Shown: one piece after another, positions 10,252 to 22,389 of the stretch
Layout: each line of letters starts with the position of its first letter
How positions within the stretch are numbered: the stretch's first letter is position 1
Assembly (NCBI GenBank): GCA_030686995.1
Contig: CM060702.1
Coordinates: 71,331,854-71,395,853 of the forward strand
Origin: Artemisia argyi
Taxonomy: Eukaryota > Streptophyta > Magnoliopsida > Asterales > Asteraceae
Reading direction: 5' to 3'
Length of the DNA: 64,000 bases
Position numbers and translations under genes: made by a program
The notes under the pieces: generated by a model
What the model saw: only the letters and a program-made list of their open reading frames with translations
Database searches by the model: none
Told to the model about the DNA's origin: nothing

Positions 10252-11743
10252 TCAATACGGCGACGATGCTGACTGATGCGTGGGAATTGCACCAGACTTT
10301 ACCTATCGAGGGATCTCGAGAAGCTTACAACCCCACCAGGCAGTGTACCTGATCGTTGTAGTATAGTATAGTGACAAGTACCGGGGAATTGATCGTTCAA
10401 CTCAGGAATAGTGTCGCTAGGATTAGAAAGCCTAAAAACTAGGTCTAGAGGTGAGAGATGATTCTTTTTGTATTTTTATATTTTATGGAAAGCAAGTAAA
10501 ATCTCAGGTTTTGGAATAGTGGGCGGAATTAGTTGCTAATCAACTAACCCAATAACTAAAGATGCAATCAAAATAAAATAACAAAAAAATGTAAATAAAG
10601 CTAATTACCAATGTGGTGTGAACAGTAATTGGGAGAATTGTGTTTACTTAGATTTCACTACTCCCTAGATATCTTTTACAGGTTAATTGTTTGTTAGAGT
10701 TGCGTGGATGACGGGTTATATTCCTTAATACCAATTGTGGGTTGGCGTACGTACTTCCCCAACTCTATAAGCTCCTACTTCACTCCTATGTCGAGCCTGC
10801 AAGAAGCTCCTAACATGGGATCACTAGAATTCGCTCATGCATTAAATACAACCATAAAAACCTAGTACGCATTGGTTCATGTTTCTTAAGACGTTCAAGC
10901 AAGTTACACAATGGAGATCTGCCAGTTTTCTTAAGCCTAACATCGAAATCATTCATCCATTACAAACTATAAACAAGCAATCAACCTATAATCAACATCT
11001 AGGTTTCATTACATCTAAGCAAACACACAAAAGATCTAGCCTAGCATGTTAAAATCAAGACAAGCGTAAGATATATTCAAACAACACATAGACATATTGA
11101 ATGAATTGAAGGGATACTTATCTCAATTGAACTTGAAGGGTTTCAAGGGGTGAAAACCCTTGAAAATACTGTAAAAGTCGTGTTAGGGTTTATTAAGTTC
11201 GACCCTAAAATTATCTTCTCAAGTTCCACACTTAATGAATGAAAATTAAAAAAGTATATATAGATTTCATGAGGTGACGACGTCAAGAAGCAACTTCTGA
11301 CGCCGTCAACCCGCCGCCCATATTATTCTCGGACTGCCTAGATCCAGATCTGACGCCGTCATGTGTATTGCTGCTCTGGGCCGTCACCACTTTTACTCTT
11401 GACGGCCTTGATTTGACGCCGTCACGTTTTCTCTGGGCCGTCATCATTTTTTCTCCTGACGCCGTCACAAAATTGCTCTTGACGCCGTCAGGCACTGTTT
11501 CCAGCAAGGAAAATTAAGACTTTGTCATTTTCTTCACTTTTATGCTCCAAAAACGTCCGAAATGCTTCCTTTTCCAGAATTTACTCCAAAAGTACCAAAA
11601 ATCACAAAAGGAACGATTTAGGGCAATATTTGATCAAATAAATTCCAATTCCGGCTTAAATAACCCCCTAAAAACAGATCATTTTTCGCCTCATCACTGA
11701 CGCGAACTGTGGCCGGCCGCCACCTCCTCCGCCACCACCACCT
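10252..11743 (-). pseudogene. GC-rich glycine-coding segment split by a solo LTR
   Basis: If the solo LTR and one duplication copy are ignored, the minus strand from 11743 to 11702 continues in frame with 10273-10252 and ends in TGA. It encodes a run of about nine glycines and then a short Ser/Ala/Pro-rich tail. Upstream (11744 on) the sequence turns abruptly AT-rich and ends CAATCAG, like an intron with a 3' splice site. This suggests the last exon of an unidentified gene, or a captured fragment. It is short and low in complexity, so confidence is low. Confidence 0.25.
10274..11696 (-). repeat. Solo LTR of the gag-only Ty3/gypsy family
   Basis: 1423 bp starting TGATGCGTGGG and ending GCCTCATCA, clearly related along its length to 413-1795 and 5606-7011 but more diverged. 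It is bordered by exact 5-bp duplications CTGAC (10269-10273 and 11697-11701). A lone LTR with a matching duplication is the product of LTR-LTR recombination. Transcriptional orientation is minus by homology. It keeps the TATATATA box near 11256 and the TGACG palindrome cluster. Confidence 0.92.
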
Positions 11744-12043
11744 GATTGCATTTTTTATATATATAAAAAAATAAAACTGAATTTAAAGAAAACTACCTAA
11801 CTAACTAACAAATTAATCTTTCTAAAATAAAACCGATCTACACAACGGCTCACATTTTTTGTAAAAATTATTTTATAAAAAAGAGGATTTGAGATATTTT
11901 TTATAAAATTGTTTTCTTAGAAGGTGTGGGTCATAGATTGGAGAAAAACCGAAGTAGTGTGTTTGGAAGCATCCTCTTGGTGTTTAATCAAGCTTTGAAG
12001 AAACTTAATCATTTAGAAGTAAATATTAAGTTTAGGGGAGGAT
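11744..12043. other. AT-rich segment ending in a Copia-like polypurine tract
   Basis: No reading frame. The last 16 bases before 12044 (AAGTTTAGGGGAGGAT) form a purine tract directly in front of TGTTAGG, as at the internal/3'-LTR junction of Copia elements. The upstream internal region is lost or unrecognisable. Confidence 0.4.
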
Positions 12044-14903
12044 TGTTAGGTTTTGAGATTCTACTGCTCAGGATTTAACTAAGTGTCAAACTGTGTTGAG
12101 GCAATATGATCAAGATCTCTTCATGTTTTAATGATGACAAATAAACCATCGAAACACATAAAATAACAAACGTTAGCCTAAAATCCCCGGAGCCCATATC
12201 TGCTCCTGGCGCGCTGCCCGCGCGTCAACGCGTGGGTGACGCGCCAGGACACTGTATGGTTCTGGGCGAATTTTGAAAGTCGGCTTTCCCCTTACCCGAC
12301 AAATGTGGATCTTTCAATACAGGTATGAATATGTTATGTGCTTAATTGAGAACACTCGAAACAAGTTTTGAGACTTGAGAGATCCTACTTTTTAAACACC
12401 CATTTACTGGAAAACGTCAACTCATGTTTTATAACTATCGCCTCTAGCCAAGGCTTTTCTAAACTTAGGGAGCTTTTATATTTCACGTGACATCGTGTTA
12501 AAGCATCCATATGCTCATATCCCGTGCTTACGTCTTCTCTAATTACGTAACGGGTTTGCTCCCTTATTGGTCAAACTAAGTCAAAGGTCACTTTGCGTAA
12601 ACGCATCCTTTCCCACTTGGGTTATGCTTTACATCTAGGCAAAGCACTTAACTTGTTTGAACCAAGGTATTAGTTGAGAACGTCGAGTCGTGGAAAGTCA
12701 CGAGATATGAACCTATGGATTCTCGACGTTGTGTTACTTGAACTTATAAGTAACCTATGAATTTCTCAACTTATAATCTTAATTGTCTAAACCTTTTCTT
12801 CTTAATGACAATTAGATTACTTCTTAATCTTCTCTTAATCTCATTTCTACAAAAGAAAAATACCACCATATCCAATCATATCCAAATCATATATTCTCTT
12901 ACATAATCTCTTACACTCTTACATATTCCCTTACACAATCCAACTCATTCCCCTTACACACTTTACATCTCAACCTTCTATTTCATCACATGGGATTTAA
13001 TTTGAATTTCAAATGTGGCTTCACTTGATCCTAACCATCCAATTCAAACTAGAACACATGTCAACCATCCATCCACTCTCTTCTCTATACCATCACATGT
13101 GTTTAATCCAAGCCATCCATTTCAAGCCAAAACCTTCTCAACCATTGATTCATCCTTTCCCCCCAAGCAAAGCATATTCCTTTGGAATATCCCTCCTTAA
13201 CCCAACTCTCTACATCTTAGCCATCTATTTCAAATCAACACATCTCAACCATCCATATTCAACACATGCCAAATAATTTGAAAACCAAAGGAGGCTCCCT
13301 TTGATCCTAGCCATCCAATTTAAACCTTCTCATCTCAACCCTCCATCTCATTCTTTCCCCCCAAGCAATGGAATATACCTTGGCATATTCTTTCTCTCTT
13401 TTCTATGCCATGTGAGGAATAACACTTCTACCCCTTCCAAATTACCCTATCTACACTTTCTACCTTTGGTATTTGGTTTTCTTATAAAAACTTCACAAAA
13501 CATTTTCTAATTGGCTATTTGAGTTGGTAAATCTTAGAATGATTAATGTTAAGGTTTACTGTGAAGTACAACTGGGGGTTTAGCAAGGATAGGTATTTAT
13601 AAGATCCAAACACCCAACACTTGGGAAAAGTTTACAGAAGCCTGGCGCGCTGCCCGCGCGAGTGATGCGCCGGCCTCGGTAAAATTTCCCAAGTTTGGGT
13701 TCTTGGCATATAAATACCACCCTTGCCTCTTGTATTCCTCACCCCTTGCCATTATTCTTTCTCTCTATATTCTTTCTCTCAAATCTCTCTATCACTAATC
13801 TTGTGTTCTTGATTTTTACATTAACATCTTTGAAAGAACACATATCTTTGCAAGGGAAGAATCACAAGAACCTAATTCACTCTTGTGATTGTGTCGGGGG
13901 TCTTCTTATCTATACCCTTTCTATTACAATTGAGTCTCTAGGTTAGGTTAGGGCTTGGTTGAATAAACATATATTCATTCATTCAATTGTTTGTAAGGGA
14001 AGTCTTGTGTCTTGGTGACCAAGCCTAGATCATTGGGGATCCAGTTGGGGTTTGATACTTCCGGTGGGAAGTCTTGGTGACCCTTAGGTGAAGTCGAATC
14101 GCAAGATTCTTTTGGGTGGTTTCCGAGGGCGGAATACCGTGGGAGTAACTCCTTCTTTGTGAGCATCGATATTGGTGAATATTGGTGGAGTGAATTGTAA
14201 CGATTTGTAGTCCACCGAAAGGATTATACTAGTGAATAGTATCAGAGTCGCGGATTCGCAACTGGACGTAAGGATGGTATAAACCCCCCATCCCGAACCA
14301 GTATATATCATTGTGTTTTTACTTGCTTTATATACTTTGGTTGTGTTAGTGGTTGTTGGATTATTGTACAACCACTTGGTGTTCTCTTTGGCTCAAAGTT
14401 TTTAAACATCTAAAAAGTCAAAGAAACCGTATTCACACCCCCCTCTACGGTTCTACAAACTGCTGCTGATGAGAACCTACTGCTGGTATAATGAATCTGC
14501 TGCTAGTGTTATTAAACTGCTGCAAGGTGAATCTGCTTCTGAAGAATCTGCTACTTAAGAGATAAACTTGTATACACGAATGGATAATTATGGAATAGAT
14601 AGTGTGCATATCTTATACGATTAGGAAGATATTATCTTGTGTAGAAAGTTATTGTAAACCTAATAGGACTCCTTGGTCTATAAAAGGAGGTGCCTAGGGT
14701 TAGTATGTACGTATCATTATTATTCTCGTTTCACTTCAAGGTTGTAAAACCCTAGCATTGTCGAGTGCTCGTATATTAATATATTGAAGTGTTGAAAGTG
14801 TTTAAACTGTTCTTCTTAAGTTAAGCTTTAATATTCCGCGTTATTGTTTAAGTTTTAATTCAAGTCAACTTCTATAAGATCGTTTGCTCAACTGGGATCA
14901 ACA
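12044..14903 (+). mobile_element. Copia-type LTR remnants, probably two overlapping insertions
   Basis: The interval begins TGTTAGGTTTTGAG after a polypurine tract and ends CTGGGATCAACA. A TATAAAAG box at 14679-14686 followed by an R/U5-like segment fits a plus-strand LTR. Between about 12140 and 14456 lies different material: a strong GC-rich hairpin (12204-12249) with a partial copy near 13644, a second TATA box (TATAAATA near 13709), an AGTATCAGAG primer-site-like sequence near 14237 and a TATTCACACCCCC motif near 14430, all of Copia leader type. I read this as one Copia LTR interrupted by another Copia fragment. The inner borders are not resolved and there is no coding sequence. Confidence 0.5.
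12204..12249. other. 46-nt GC-rich two-step hairpin
   Basis: Outer 10-bp stem TCCTGGCGCG / CGCGCCAGGA, internal loop CTG/TGA, inner 8-bp stem CCCGCGCG / CGCGTGGG with one G-T pair, and loop TCAA. It stands out in AT-rich surroundings. A partly matching copy (CCTGGCGCGCTGCCCGCGCG) is at 13643-13662. Confidence 0.7.
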
Positions 14904-15739
14904 TTATCCAGAAGTTAAATACCAAATTACATCCCATAAAAAAATCAAGAGATCACGTGTGGAGTTAGTTAAATACCAAATTACGAGTGGAGTTAGTTTT
15001 GGCTAAAAGAACCGTTTGTGAAGAAGATGAATTTGTAGTGGATGAATATTGGGACATGGAATTCAACCGCATCTCTTCATTTGTAACCAAAGATCGTACG
15101 ATAGTAAGATCCGGAAAAGGGTCCCGATGGGCAATAATACCCGCAACTTGTTCATATTTTCCCCTAAGCCATTAATGGCATAACTGCATAAGTAATAACA
15201 TCATCGTTGGTTAATGGTGATCCAAGATTTGTTAAGAGGGTACTTTTAAAGAAAAATCACGTGTGACCATTGGCAAATGGTTTGTTTGATAATGAAAGTG
15301 TTTGTAGAGCTGATGTGAGAGACACCTTTCTTGTGTAGGTTGTTGAGTTGAGACTAGATTTCAGTTTTTCTTTATGGTTTGATGTGATATATTTTGTGTT
15401 TGAGGATAAGGCTAAAATATAACTAAAGAGAAGGAATAGATATGAAGTAGATAAGGTGGACCTACATTGGTTATCTAACTAGGACTTAACTTCAATATTT
15501 ATGCTTTGACTCTTTGAGGTTGAGTAGTAAATTGAATCAAATTTAACTCTACTTTTATCTAGAAATTACATGTGATGTTGTTATTATAGTATATTGTTGT
15601 GAAAATATAAATCAACTGAACTCTTTTCGCCTTTTATATCTCAACTTTTTTTTATTAGGTAGTAATATTTGTTTAGTTTTTTTAATGTTGTGTATATTTT
15701 TTTTGGAGACAATTTGTCATATACTAAAATACTAAAAAA
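14904..15739. other. Spacer, no assignable gene
   Basis: A direct repeat of GTTAAATACCAAATTAC (near 14914 and 14968) and a 62-codon plus-strand frame (14987-15175) of unremarkable composition are present. I recognise nothing. Confidence 0.4.
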
Positions 15740-16280
15740 ATCTCATGTGATGCACCAAAGAATCCATTGGGATTCACAATGAATCCCTTGAGATTCATAC
15801 AGAATCCCATGGGATTTATACATATTACCCATGTGATCAAATAGAATATAAGTAACAAACATTATATATTCAAAGTAAACAAGATATATTCAAAGCGAAC
15901 AAGAATTTTTCTCATAACATTATACAACAAAAATAGAATCTCAAGTGATTCTGTACTTCCAATTTATATAAAGCAAAATGAAAATCCATGAGATTTATAC
16001 ATAATCCCATGTGATTCTCTCTGATCCCTTGTGATTCATATACAATCACATGGGATATATACAGAATCCCATGAGATTCTTTGATGAATCACCTGTAATT
16101 TATAAAGATTACCCATGTGATTCATACAGAATCCCATGGGATTCTATATGAATCCCAAGTGATTAGAGAGAATCCCTTTATAAAGATTACCCATGTGATT
16201 CATACAGAATCCCATGGGATTCTATATGAATCCCAAGTGATTAGAGAGAATCACATGGGATTCTGTATAACAACATACAA
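15740..16280. repeat. Field of GAATCCCATGGGATTC-type palindromic repeats
   Basis: More than a dozen variants of GAATCCC(A/T)TG(G/T)GATTC, spaced about 20-30 bases apart. Several are perfect 16-bp palindromes, for example 16128-16143. A block of about 77 bp (from about 16112) is tandemly duplicated near 16184. Subterminal repeats of an unidentified DNA transposon are one possibility. Confidence 0.75.
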
Positions 16281-16439
16281 CGTTTTAATAAAGAGATTAC
16301 AAGAGCTCGTTTCAAACAATCATATAAAAAACATCTACCCTTAAAAAGCTTTGACAAAAAAGTATAAAACTTAAAAACAATGATTTACTCATTTTTACAA
16401 ATCACTTGTGATTTTTTAAAAATAACTAATTACAAGTGA

Positions 16440-17005
16440 TTTTTTTACGAATCCCGTGAGATTTTTTTACGAATTCTGTGTGATTTTTTGACGAATCCCG
16501 TGGGATTTTTCTGGACGGAAATTTTGAAAAAAAAATCGTCTTTTTACGAATCCTGTGGGATTTTTCCGGACGAAAATTTTGAAAAAAAAAAGTTCGTCTT
16601 TTTACGAATCCTGTGGGATTTTTTTACGAATCCCGTGGGATTTTTCTGGACAGAAATTTTGAATTTTTTTTTTGTCTTTTTACGAATCCCGTGGGATTTT
16701 TTCACGAATCCCGTGGGATTTTTTACGAATCCCGTTGGATTTTTCTGGACAGAAATTTTGAAAAAAAAATTCGTCTTTTTACGAATCTTGTGGGATTTTT
16801 TTACGAATCCCGTGGGATTTTTCTGGACGGAAATTTTGAATTTTTTTTTGTCTTTTTATGAATCCCATGGGATTTTTTACGAATCCCGTGGGATTTTTCT
16901 GGACGGAAATTTTGAAAAACAATTTCGTCTTTTTACGAATCTCATGTGATTTTTTTATGAATCCCGTGTGATTTTTCTGGGCAGAAATTTTGAAAAAAAA
17001 AAGTT
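16440..17005. repeat. Minisatellite of TTTTTACGAATCCCGTGGGATT units
   Basis: Tandem units alternate TTTTTACGAATCCCGTGGGATT with TTTCTGGACGGAAATTTTGAA, an A or T run and GTC. One full compound period is about 65-120 bp because the first part is present once, twice or three times per unit. It shares its GAATCCC-TGGGATT core with the preceding field. The 153-codon frame at 16488-16949 is only the translation of the repeat. Confidence 0.8.
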
Positions 17006-17554
17006 CATCGAAAGTATATAACAATGCATATCTATAGAAAGATGATTTAATTCTCGTCGCGATGGTATATTTTTCGTAGCGTGAAGATTTACCGTTTCCA
17101 AGATATGTTATTTTTTTTAAAAGGTGGAAAGTGTGTTTTTATATTAAATGAAATGTTGATATGTTGATCTTAGCTATTAGATGAAAGGTTGATAGATGGT
17201 TGAGATTGACTTATTTGTTTTTTTAAAGGATATATGTTTTGCATGAGTATATCATTGTTTTGCAATTTTACTTCTTGAAAGATTGTGTACAATTAATAAT
17301 ATTTGTGTTATACTCTTATGTAAAGGTACTGCTAATAAAGTAACCAATTAAAAGAAAAACAGATTATTATTGCTAACTCTGCCCGCATAATGTAATATAT
17401 TTTGAAATGTAAAATTTTCAACTTTTATATGACACGTTTTATTTAGTTTTAATAAAATTGATCCGGGACATTTTTAATGTCCCGGATCCGCCACTCATTG
17501 CTAATACAAGTGATATATACTAACATGCCATTACTCTTGGAGTAAAAAAACTAA
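17006..17554. other. AT-rich spacer with a perfect 13-bp hairpin
   Basis: No gene seen. At 17460-17488 GATCCGGGACATT, TTT and AATGTCCCGGATC form a perfect 13-bp stem with a 3-base loop. Confidence 0.6.
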
Positions 17555-17948
17555 GGGGGTGCTTAGTTTGGGGTATTGGGGTTAGGGTGTGGGAAAAGCA
17601 ATGAATAAACATGCATGGTTAGGAGTAAGGAATGTAATCATTGCTTAGTAGTGGGTAATTGGCCATTACTCAGTAAATTAGGAAGTAAGGTAATGATTAT
17701 CTACTACCACCACCATCACCAGCCAACAACACCAGCAACCACCACCACCACCACCCACTACCACCACCAGCCACCGCTACCACCACCACCAGCCACCACC
17801 ACCAGCCACCACCACCACTTTTGGAGGTTAATGTGTTTTTCTTAAACCAAATCAAAGATAATGATTATCTGTATTCCATTCCTTTATATTCCATTGTATA
17901 TCCTTTATCTTTGTTATTCTCATTTCTCTTTTTGAACCAAGCGCACCC
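17555..17948. mobile_element. Tourist-type (PIF/Harbinger) MITE
   Basis: 394 bp bounded by TAA at 17552-17554 and 17949-17951, the TSD of this superfamily. The inverted ends are GGGGGTGCTTAGTTTGGGG and the complement of GGGTGCGCTTGGTTCAAAAA. A (CCA)n-rich microsatellite (about 17702-17818) lies inside. No coding capacity; the His/Pro-rich frame is a repeat artefact. Confidence 0.78.
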
Positions 17949-17951
17949 TAA

Positions 17952-18264
17952 ATTAACAGATTCAAAAGGATGAATTTTATGTTGGTTTTTAGTGATCCAC
18001 TCTTGTATTCTTCGAATATACTTAAAAATGGATTTATACTCATAATCTGTTCCTACGAGTTAATTTGACTTAAAAAGACTAGAAAATTAAGATGAACTCA
18101 TGAATACAAAACACTATATTTTCTGTTCAACTTTTAGGAAACTTAGACACGAATCAAGGGTTGGTGACCCATCTAGTTCAAGAATAGTTTAGTATTTGTT
18201 AATTTAAAACTTAACACAAGAACTATAAGAATCAATTAAAAAGTTGGGCATTGCTTTGACAAAG
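17952..18264. other. Spacer, nothing recognised
   Basis: AT-rich, without a convincing frame. It is the left flank of the solo LTR. Confidence 0.5.
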
Positions 18265-21036
18265 TGTCACACCCTCAAAATCGGGTCCAGCGGAAGCATA
18301 CATGTAGCTGGGGTGTAACTCAATTGGTATTACAACACTAGTTCAAAAATAGTTTGCACTTGAATCATTTAGAATAAAATGGTTAAATCAAAATGTTGAT
18401 TTTTACATTGTTAAAATTAGTGCGGAAGTAGGCCATTAAAATAGTTAAAAACGGTCCCCAAATGAATAATTAGAGTCTTCTATAACCATGCCATGCCCTG
18501 CCAAAACCTCCTGTAGCGTGCCATTGCTTAAAACCTAAAAATACATGCTAAAGTGTCAACACAATGGTTGGTGAGTTCATAGAGTCTTGTGAAAAAAAAT
18601 GTAATGCATATGGATGAAGTTGTCCCGGCAAAGGCATCGTAAATCCACTCAGTTCCAAGTCCCGCCATAAGAGACTTGTAACCTGTGTGTTTACAACCCA
18701 CTGCCAAATGTGTTTTGGTTTGTGTGAACAAAATAATGCTTGAATCTCAATTCAAAGATAAGTGTAGCAAAACCGCTATGTAAACAATTTTCACAATGAG
18801 GTTATATAAACAATGATGACAATCCCAAGAAATGCAGGTAATCAAACATACCAATGAAATGCAGGTAATCAACCATACCAATGAAATGCAGGTAATCAAC
18901 CATGTAAAGCGAGTAATGCGTTTAAGTAAAACGAGCATGTATTCTCCCCCAAAGAGTTTATAAAACAATTAAAAGAGTAGGGGCTATGACTCACCTGAAG
19001 CTGATGTTACTGTGATGAAGTGAAATGAACAACAATGAACATGTAATGAGCTGAAAAACAAGGCGCGCACACTAGCCGCAACCTAATATGAATGATATGA
19101 ACGATCTAATTTAGATCATGAAATGATGTTGGAAATGTCCATGCACATGTTTCCTATACCACTCTACTCTTTGAAAATACTTGTTGTTATCAAAATATAC
19201 ATTTTTCAAGACTTAGGAAAAAATGGCTATTAGAAAAAATAAAACTAGTTGCAATATATATACTTATATATATATATCGTATGTACCAATGTTTGTGTTG
19301 AAATCCTCGGTTTGAAATCCTTGAAATCACGCCTTGTAGTAATGAAAATATACTTGTAATCACTAATACATCATTAGTTATGAAATTGGGTACTTGGTTA
19401 ATATTTCTAGAAAATCTAGAATTTAGTACGTAGTGTTATTATTATTTCTAAAAGCTGCCAATTATAGAGGATTTTTGCCGATATTGAAACGTGAATATCT
19501 TTGTCGTTATAAGCCCGTTTTACTTGTTCTTTATATCCACGGTTACGTCTTAGTATGTAGTAATATATTTTGGAAAGCTAGACTCCTCCGGGTTACGTCT
19601 AAAGTCTCTTTTTGCCCGTTGAAAAACGTCCAACAGCATGTATTTTTCCGGAAAATAGTTTTCGTCGTTAATATTGAAAAATTCATATCTCCTTCGTTAT
19701 AAACTCGTTTTAATCCGTTCTTTCGCCTACGGCTTCATTTTTGAAAGTATTTTCTAAAAATTTTGCCAAAGTTTACTTTGTATTTACTGATTTTCCAGAA
19801 TTTACAAAAATGGGACAGTAGGTATATTTACTTGTTAGAAATCCATTTTCAAGGTTCAAAACTAGTTTCTACTTCAACCAAATCTCTTGCAAACACCACA
19901 AAACTATACTAATCCTACCATACACCTTCTTAGGGTGCCATGGGTTCCTAATGACAAGTAAACAAGTTAATTTAACAAAGGAACACCTAAATCACAATCT
20001 AGGGTTTGTATGTTCAAAAAGTATACAAAAATAAAGTGGTATAACTAGTTTGTGCATGAAATTAAGCATGAATACCATGAGATACATATGTTAATTAGAT
20101 GAAAACATGAAAATAATTTTGAATACTCACTTTGAAATAATAGGTGATTAGATGATGAGAAACCTTGGATTACTTGTGTTTTTGTGTTATGATTCTTGAT
20201 TAGGATGATGAAATGAACAACTTTGATGCTTTGTACTTTGAAAAATGATCACTTGATCATGTATATTGATATTGGGTCGTGGGTTTAGAGAAAGAGGTGA
20301 AGAAAAATGAATTTTTGATTTTTGATCTAAGTATATATGTGTAAAAAGGTGTTTATGTATAAAAAAATCTAAATCAATGGCATTTTAGTAAATACTTGGT
20401 CAAGTTGACTAGATATTTTGAGGGGGGGCTGCACATGTGTAAAAGTAAATGAGTATGTGATAAGCTTGGTGTTATCTGGTTCACGGAGTCGGTTTTGGTT
20501 CCGTTAATCGCTAAACGTAAAGTTTTAAATCGCGAAACATAAATTCGGGTATCGTAAAAATATGAAACTCGAAAGAATGACTAAACTTGTCAAAATACTC
20601 CATAATAAAATATAAAATGAATGGTAAGTTCCATCGGGTTGCTTAAACGCTGTTAAAACTGGAAACGCGGGTTAAAAACGCGTAATTCGCGTAAAACGCT
20701 GAACTGAAAAACGTAAAATTCCAAAACTTTAAGAATTGTCGTAAAATGAGAGAAAATCATATTTCTATCGTTTATATTGTTTTATGGACATATCGGGATG
20801 CCGGAAGGACGTTTAAACCTGAATGTAAATCTCGGACATGGCTTCGTGATTTTTGCAGAAATGATCCGACGAGCGCCAAACTCTCGGATTACCGTTAAAA
20901 TAGTTTAACTTATGAGAATATGAAATGAAAATTTCGGACATGAATAGTGTTTTGTGAATAGTAAAAGTGAATAGTAACTTTCCTAGATAAAAATTGGAAT
21001 TTCGACGTTTGAAACAGGACATGACGAGTTGTGACA
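18265..21036 (-). repeat. Solo LTR of a Ty3/gypsy element
   Basis: 2772 bp from TGTCACACCC to GAGTTGTGACA with exact 5-bp duplications CAAAG (18260-18264 and 21037-21041). The stretch 18540-18730 clearly resembles 53185-53400 and 59175-59390 inside the LTRs of the element at 52914-62400 (shared CAAAGGCATCGTAAATCCAC and CCCGCCATAAGAGACTTG). It is therefore a longer-diverged relative of that family, and minus orientation is inferred from the homology. It contains a triplicated ATGCAGGTAATCAA(C/A)CATACCA segment near 18833-18905. Confidence 0.9.
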
Positions 21037-21352
21037 CAAAGAGGGCATCAATTATAAAGTCATGGACACTTTGGCTTTCTTTATGCAAAAAAAAAATAAA
21101 TAAATAAAAAAAATAAAAAATAAAAAAGTTAAAAATAAATAAATAAATAAAATGTCCTGCAATCATTGTCACACCTAAAATTATGTAAAAGGTAAATTTC
21201 TATGTTGTATTACATAACTTTTTGTCCATGAACAAATACTTTAAGTTTTCAAATCAGATAAAGGTATATATCATAATGGGATGCAGGTATAATATAAAAT
21301 TATGAAGTCTGTAACATAAACTTGTGTGAATATCCTACGATAGCATATTCTT
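21037..21352. other. Spacer
   Basis: Right flank of the solo LTR. It contains an A/T homopolymer-rich patch (21087-21150) and no gene. Confidence 0.5.
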
Positions 21353-21461
21353 TAGGGTTGGGTTATATTAACGGTGGCTAGTTTTTTAGTATAACACTCT
21401 ATAGTTTTACTAGGGGATACTTTATTTTTTATTTTTTTGACTTTTCAACTTTTTTGACTTC

Positions 21462-21469
21462 TCAATTTT

Positions 21470-21509
<40 letters not shown>
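21462..21509. repeat. Poly(T) run
   Basis: A run of about 38 T, preceded by short T-rich stretches. It could be a reverse-strand poly(A) but is not attached to a recognisable retrosequence. Confidence 0.8.
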
Positions 21510-21513
<4 letters not shown>

Positions 21514-21674
21514 GAAAGTATTGTGTAATGTTTTGTATATGTATTATGTTTTGTATAATTATTTTGTTTGTATAATAACACGTTAAAAATATTACCACAT
21601 TAAATAACTGCAACACCAACTGTTATTATTAAATTAAACGAAAACGTTAACATATTATTTAAAAACAACAACAT

Positions 21675-22135
21675 CTACAACATATGAAGATTATTCATTT
21701 CATTTAAAAGATCATGGAGCCTTGCACCCGACTGATAAGCGTGATCCTCAGGATTCCTTGCCAATTCTAACTCCATCTCTAGCGTCTTAATTCTTGTCAT
21801 CAACAGCTTGTTTCTTGCTTCAAACACGTCAATCTTATTATCTTTCGCAACGCAGTTTGAGCACTGCGCTGAAGAAGAGGCTTGATTAAAGTACCTCCTT
21901 TCAAATTCATCTTTCCACATGAAGTATCGACACCCATAGTTATCTGTACATGTTACATGTTAAGAAAATTATAAGAAATTTATTTTTAACAAACAAATTA
22001 TTTACATATTTACATAACTAAGCAAACGTATGATTATTTACCACTGAATCAGGACATGCATAATACAGTTGCCCACGAGTAGCTGGTTTCCAGGATTGAC
22101 GTTCTATAATGAATCATCTCTCACATCGACACAAG
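21675..22135 (-). pseudogene. GRF-type zinc-finger / coiled-coil protein, decayed
   Basis: Two exon-like blocks on the minus strand. The upstream block (about 22135-22042) reads CRCER, then after a TGA stop continues to RGQLYYACPDS. The downstream block (21943-21675) begins after a 3' splice-like TGTACAG and reads NYGCRYFMWKDEFERR. Together they reproduce the GRF zinc-finger pattern: a CxC pair, a G-x-x-Y-Y-x-C segment and a final C followed by F-x-W-x-D-E. The rest is a helical, coiled-coil-like tail of about 65 residues. GRF fingers bind nucleic acid and are common in plant transposon-derived genes. The in-frame TGA in the first block and a phase mismatch at the putative intron suggest a pseudogene. 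Confidence 0.5.
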
Positions 22136-22389
22136 AAAGGATTTCTTCGTTCCACCTGGCCAAAGAAAGGACGTGCATAATACATAAATGAACATTTGAG
22201 TTCAAAGGTTTCTCAAACAACATACTCTATACCATATATCAATAATCATTTACAATGTTTTGTCGGTATAATTACTTACAATATAAATCAGTAATCATTC
22301 ACTATGTTTTGTCGGAATCTCTATTATTTACAACATAAATCAGTAATCATTTGCAATGGTTTTGTCGGTATAATTATTTACAACATAAA

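Noticed and set aside
13013..13276. Plus-strand frames rich in His/Pro/Ser
   Set aside because: Within the Copia LTR remnant; composition reflects CCATCCAT-like repeats, and two frames overlap.
16488..16949. 153-codon plus-strand frame with repeated NPVGFFWTEIL-like peptides
   Set aside because: It is the translation of the underlying minisatellite; other frames of the same repeat are also open.
17615..17845. His/Pro/Thr-rich plus-strand frame
   Set aside because: Produced by the CCA microsatellite inside a MITE.
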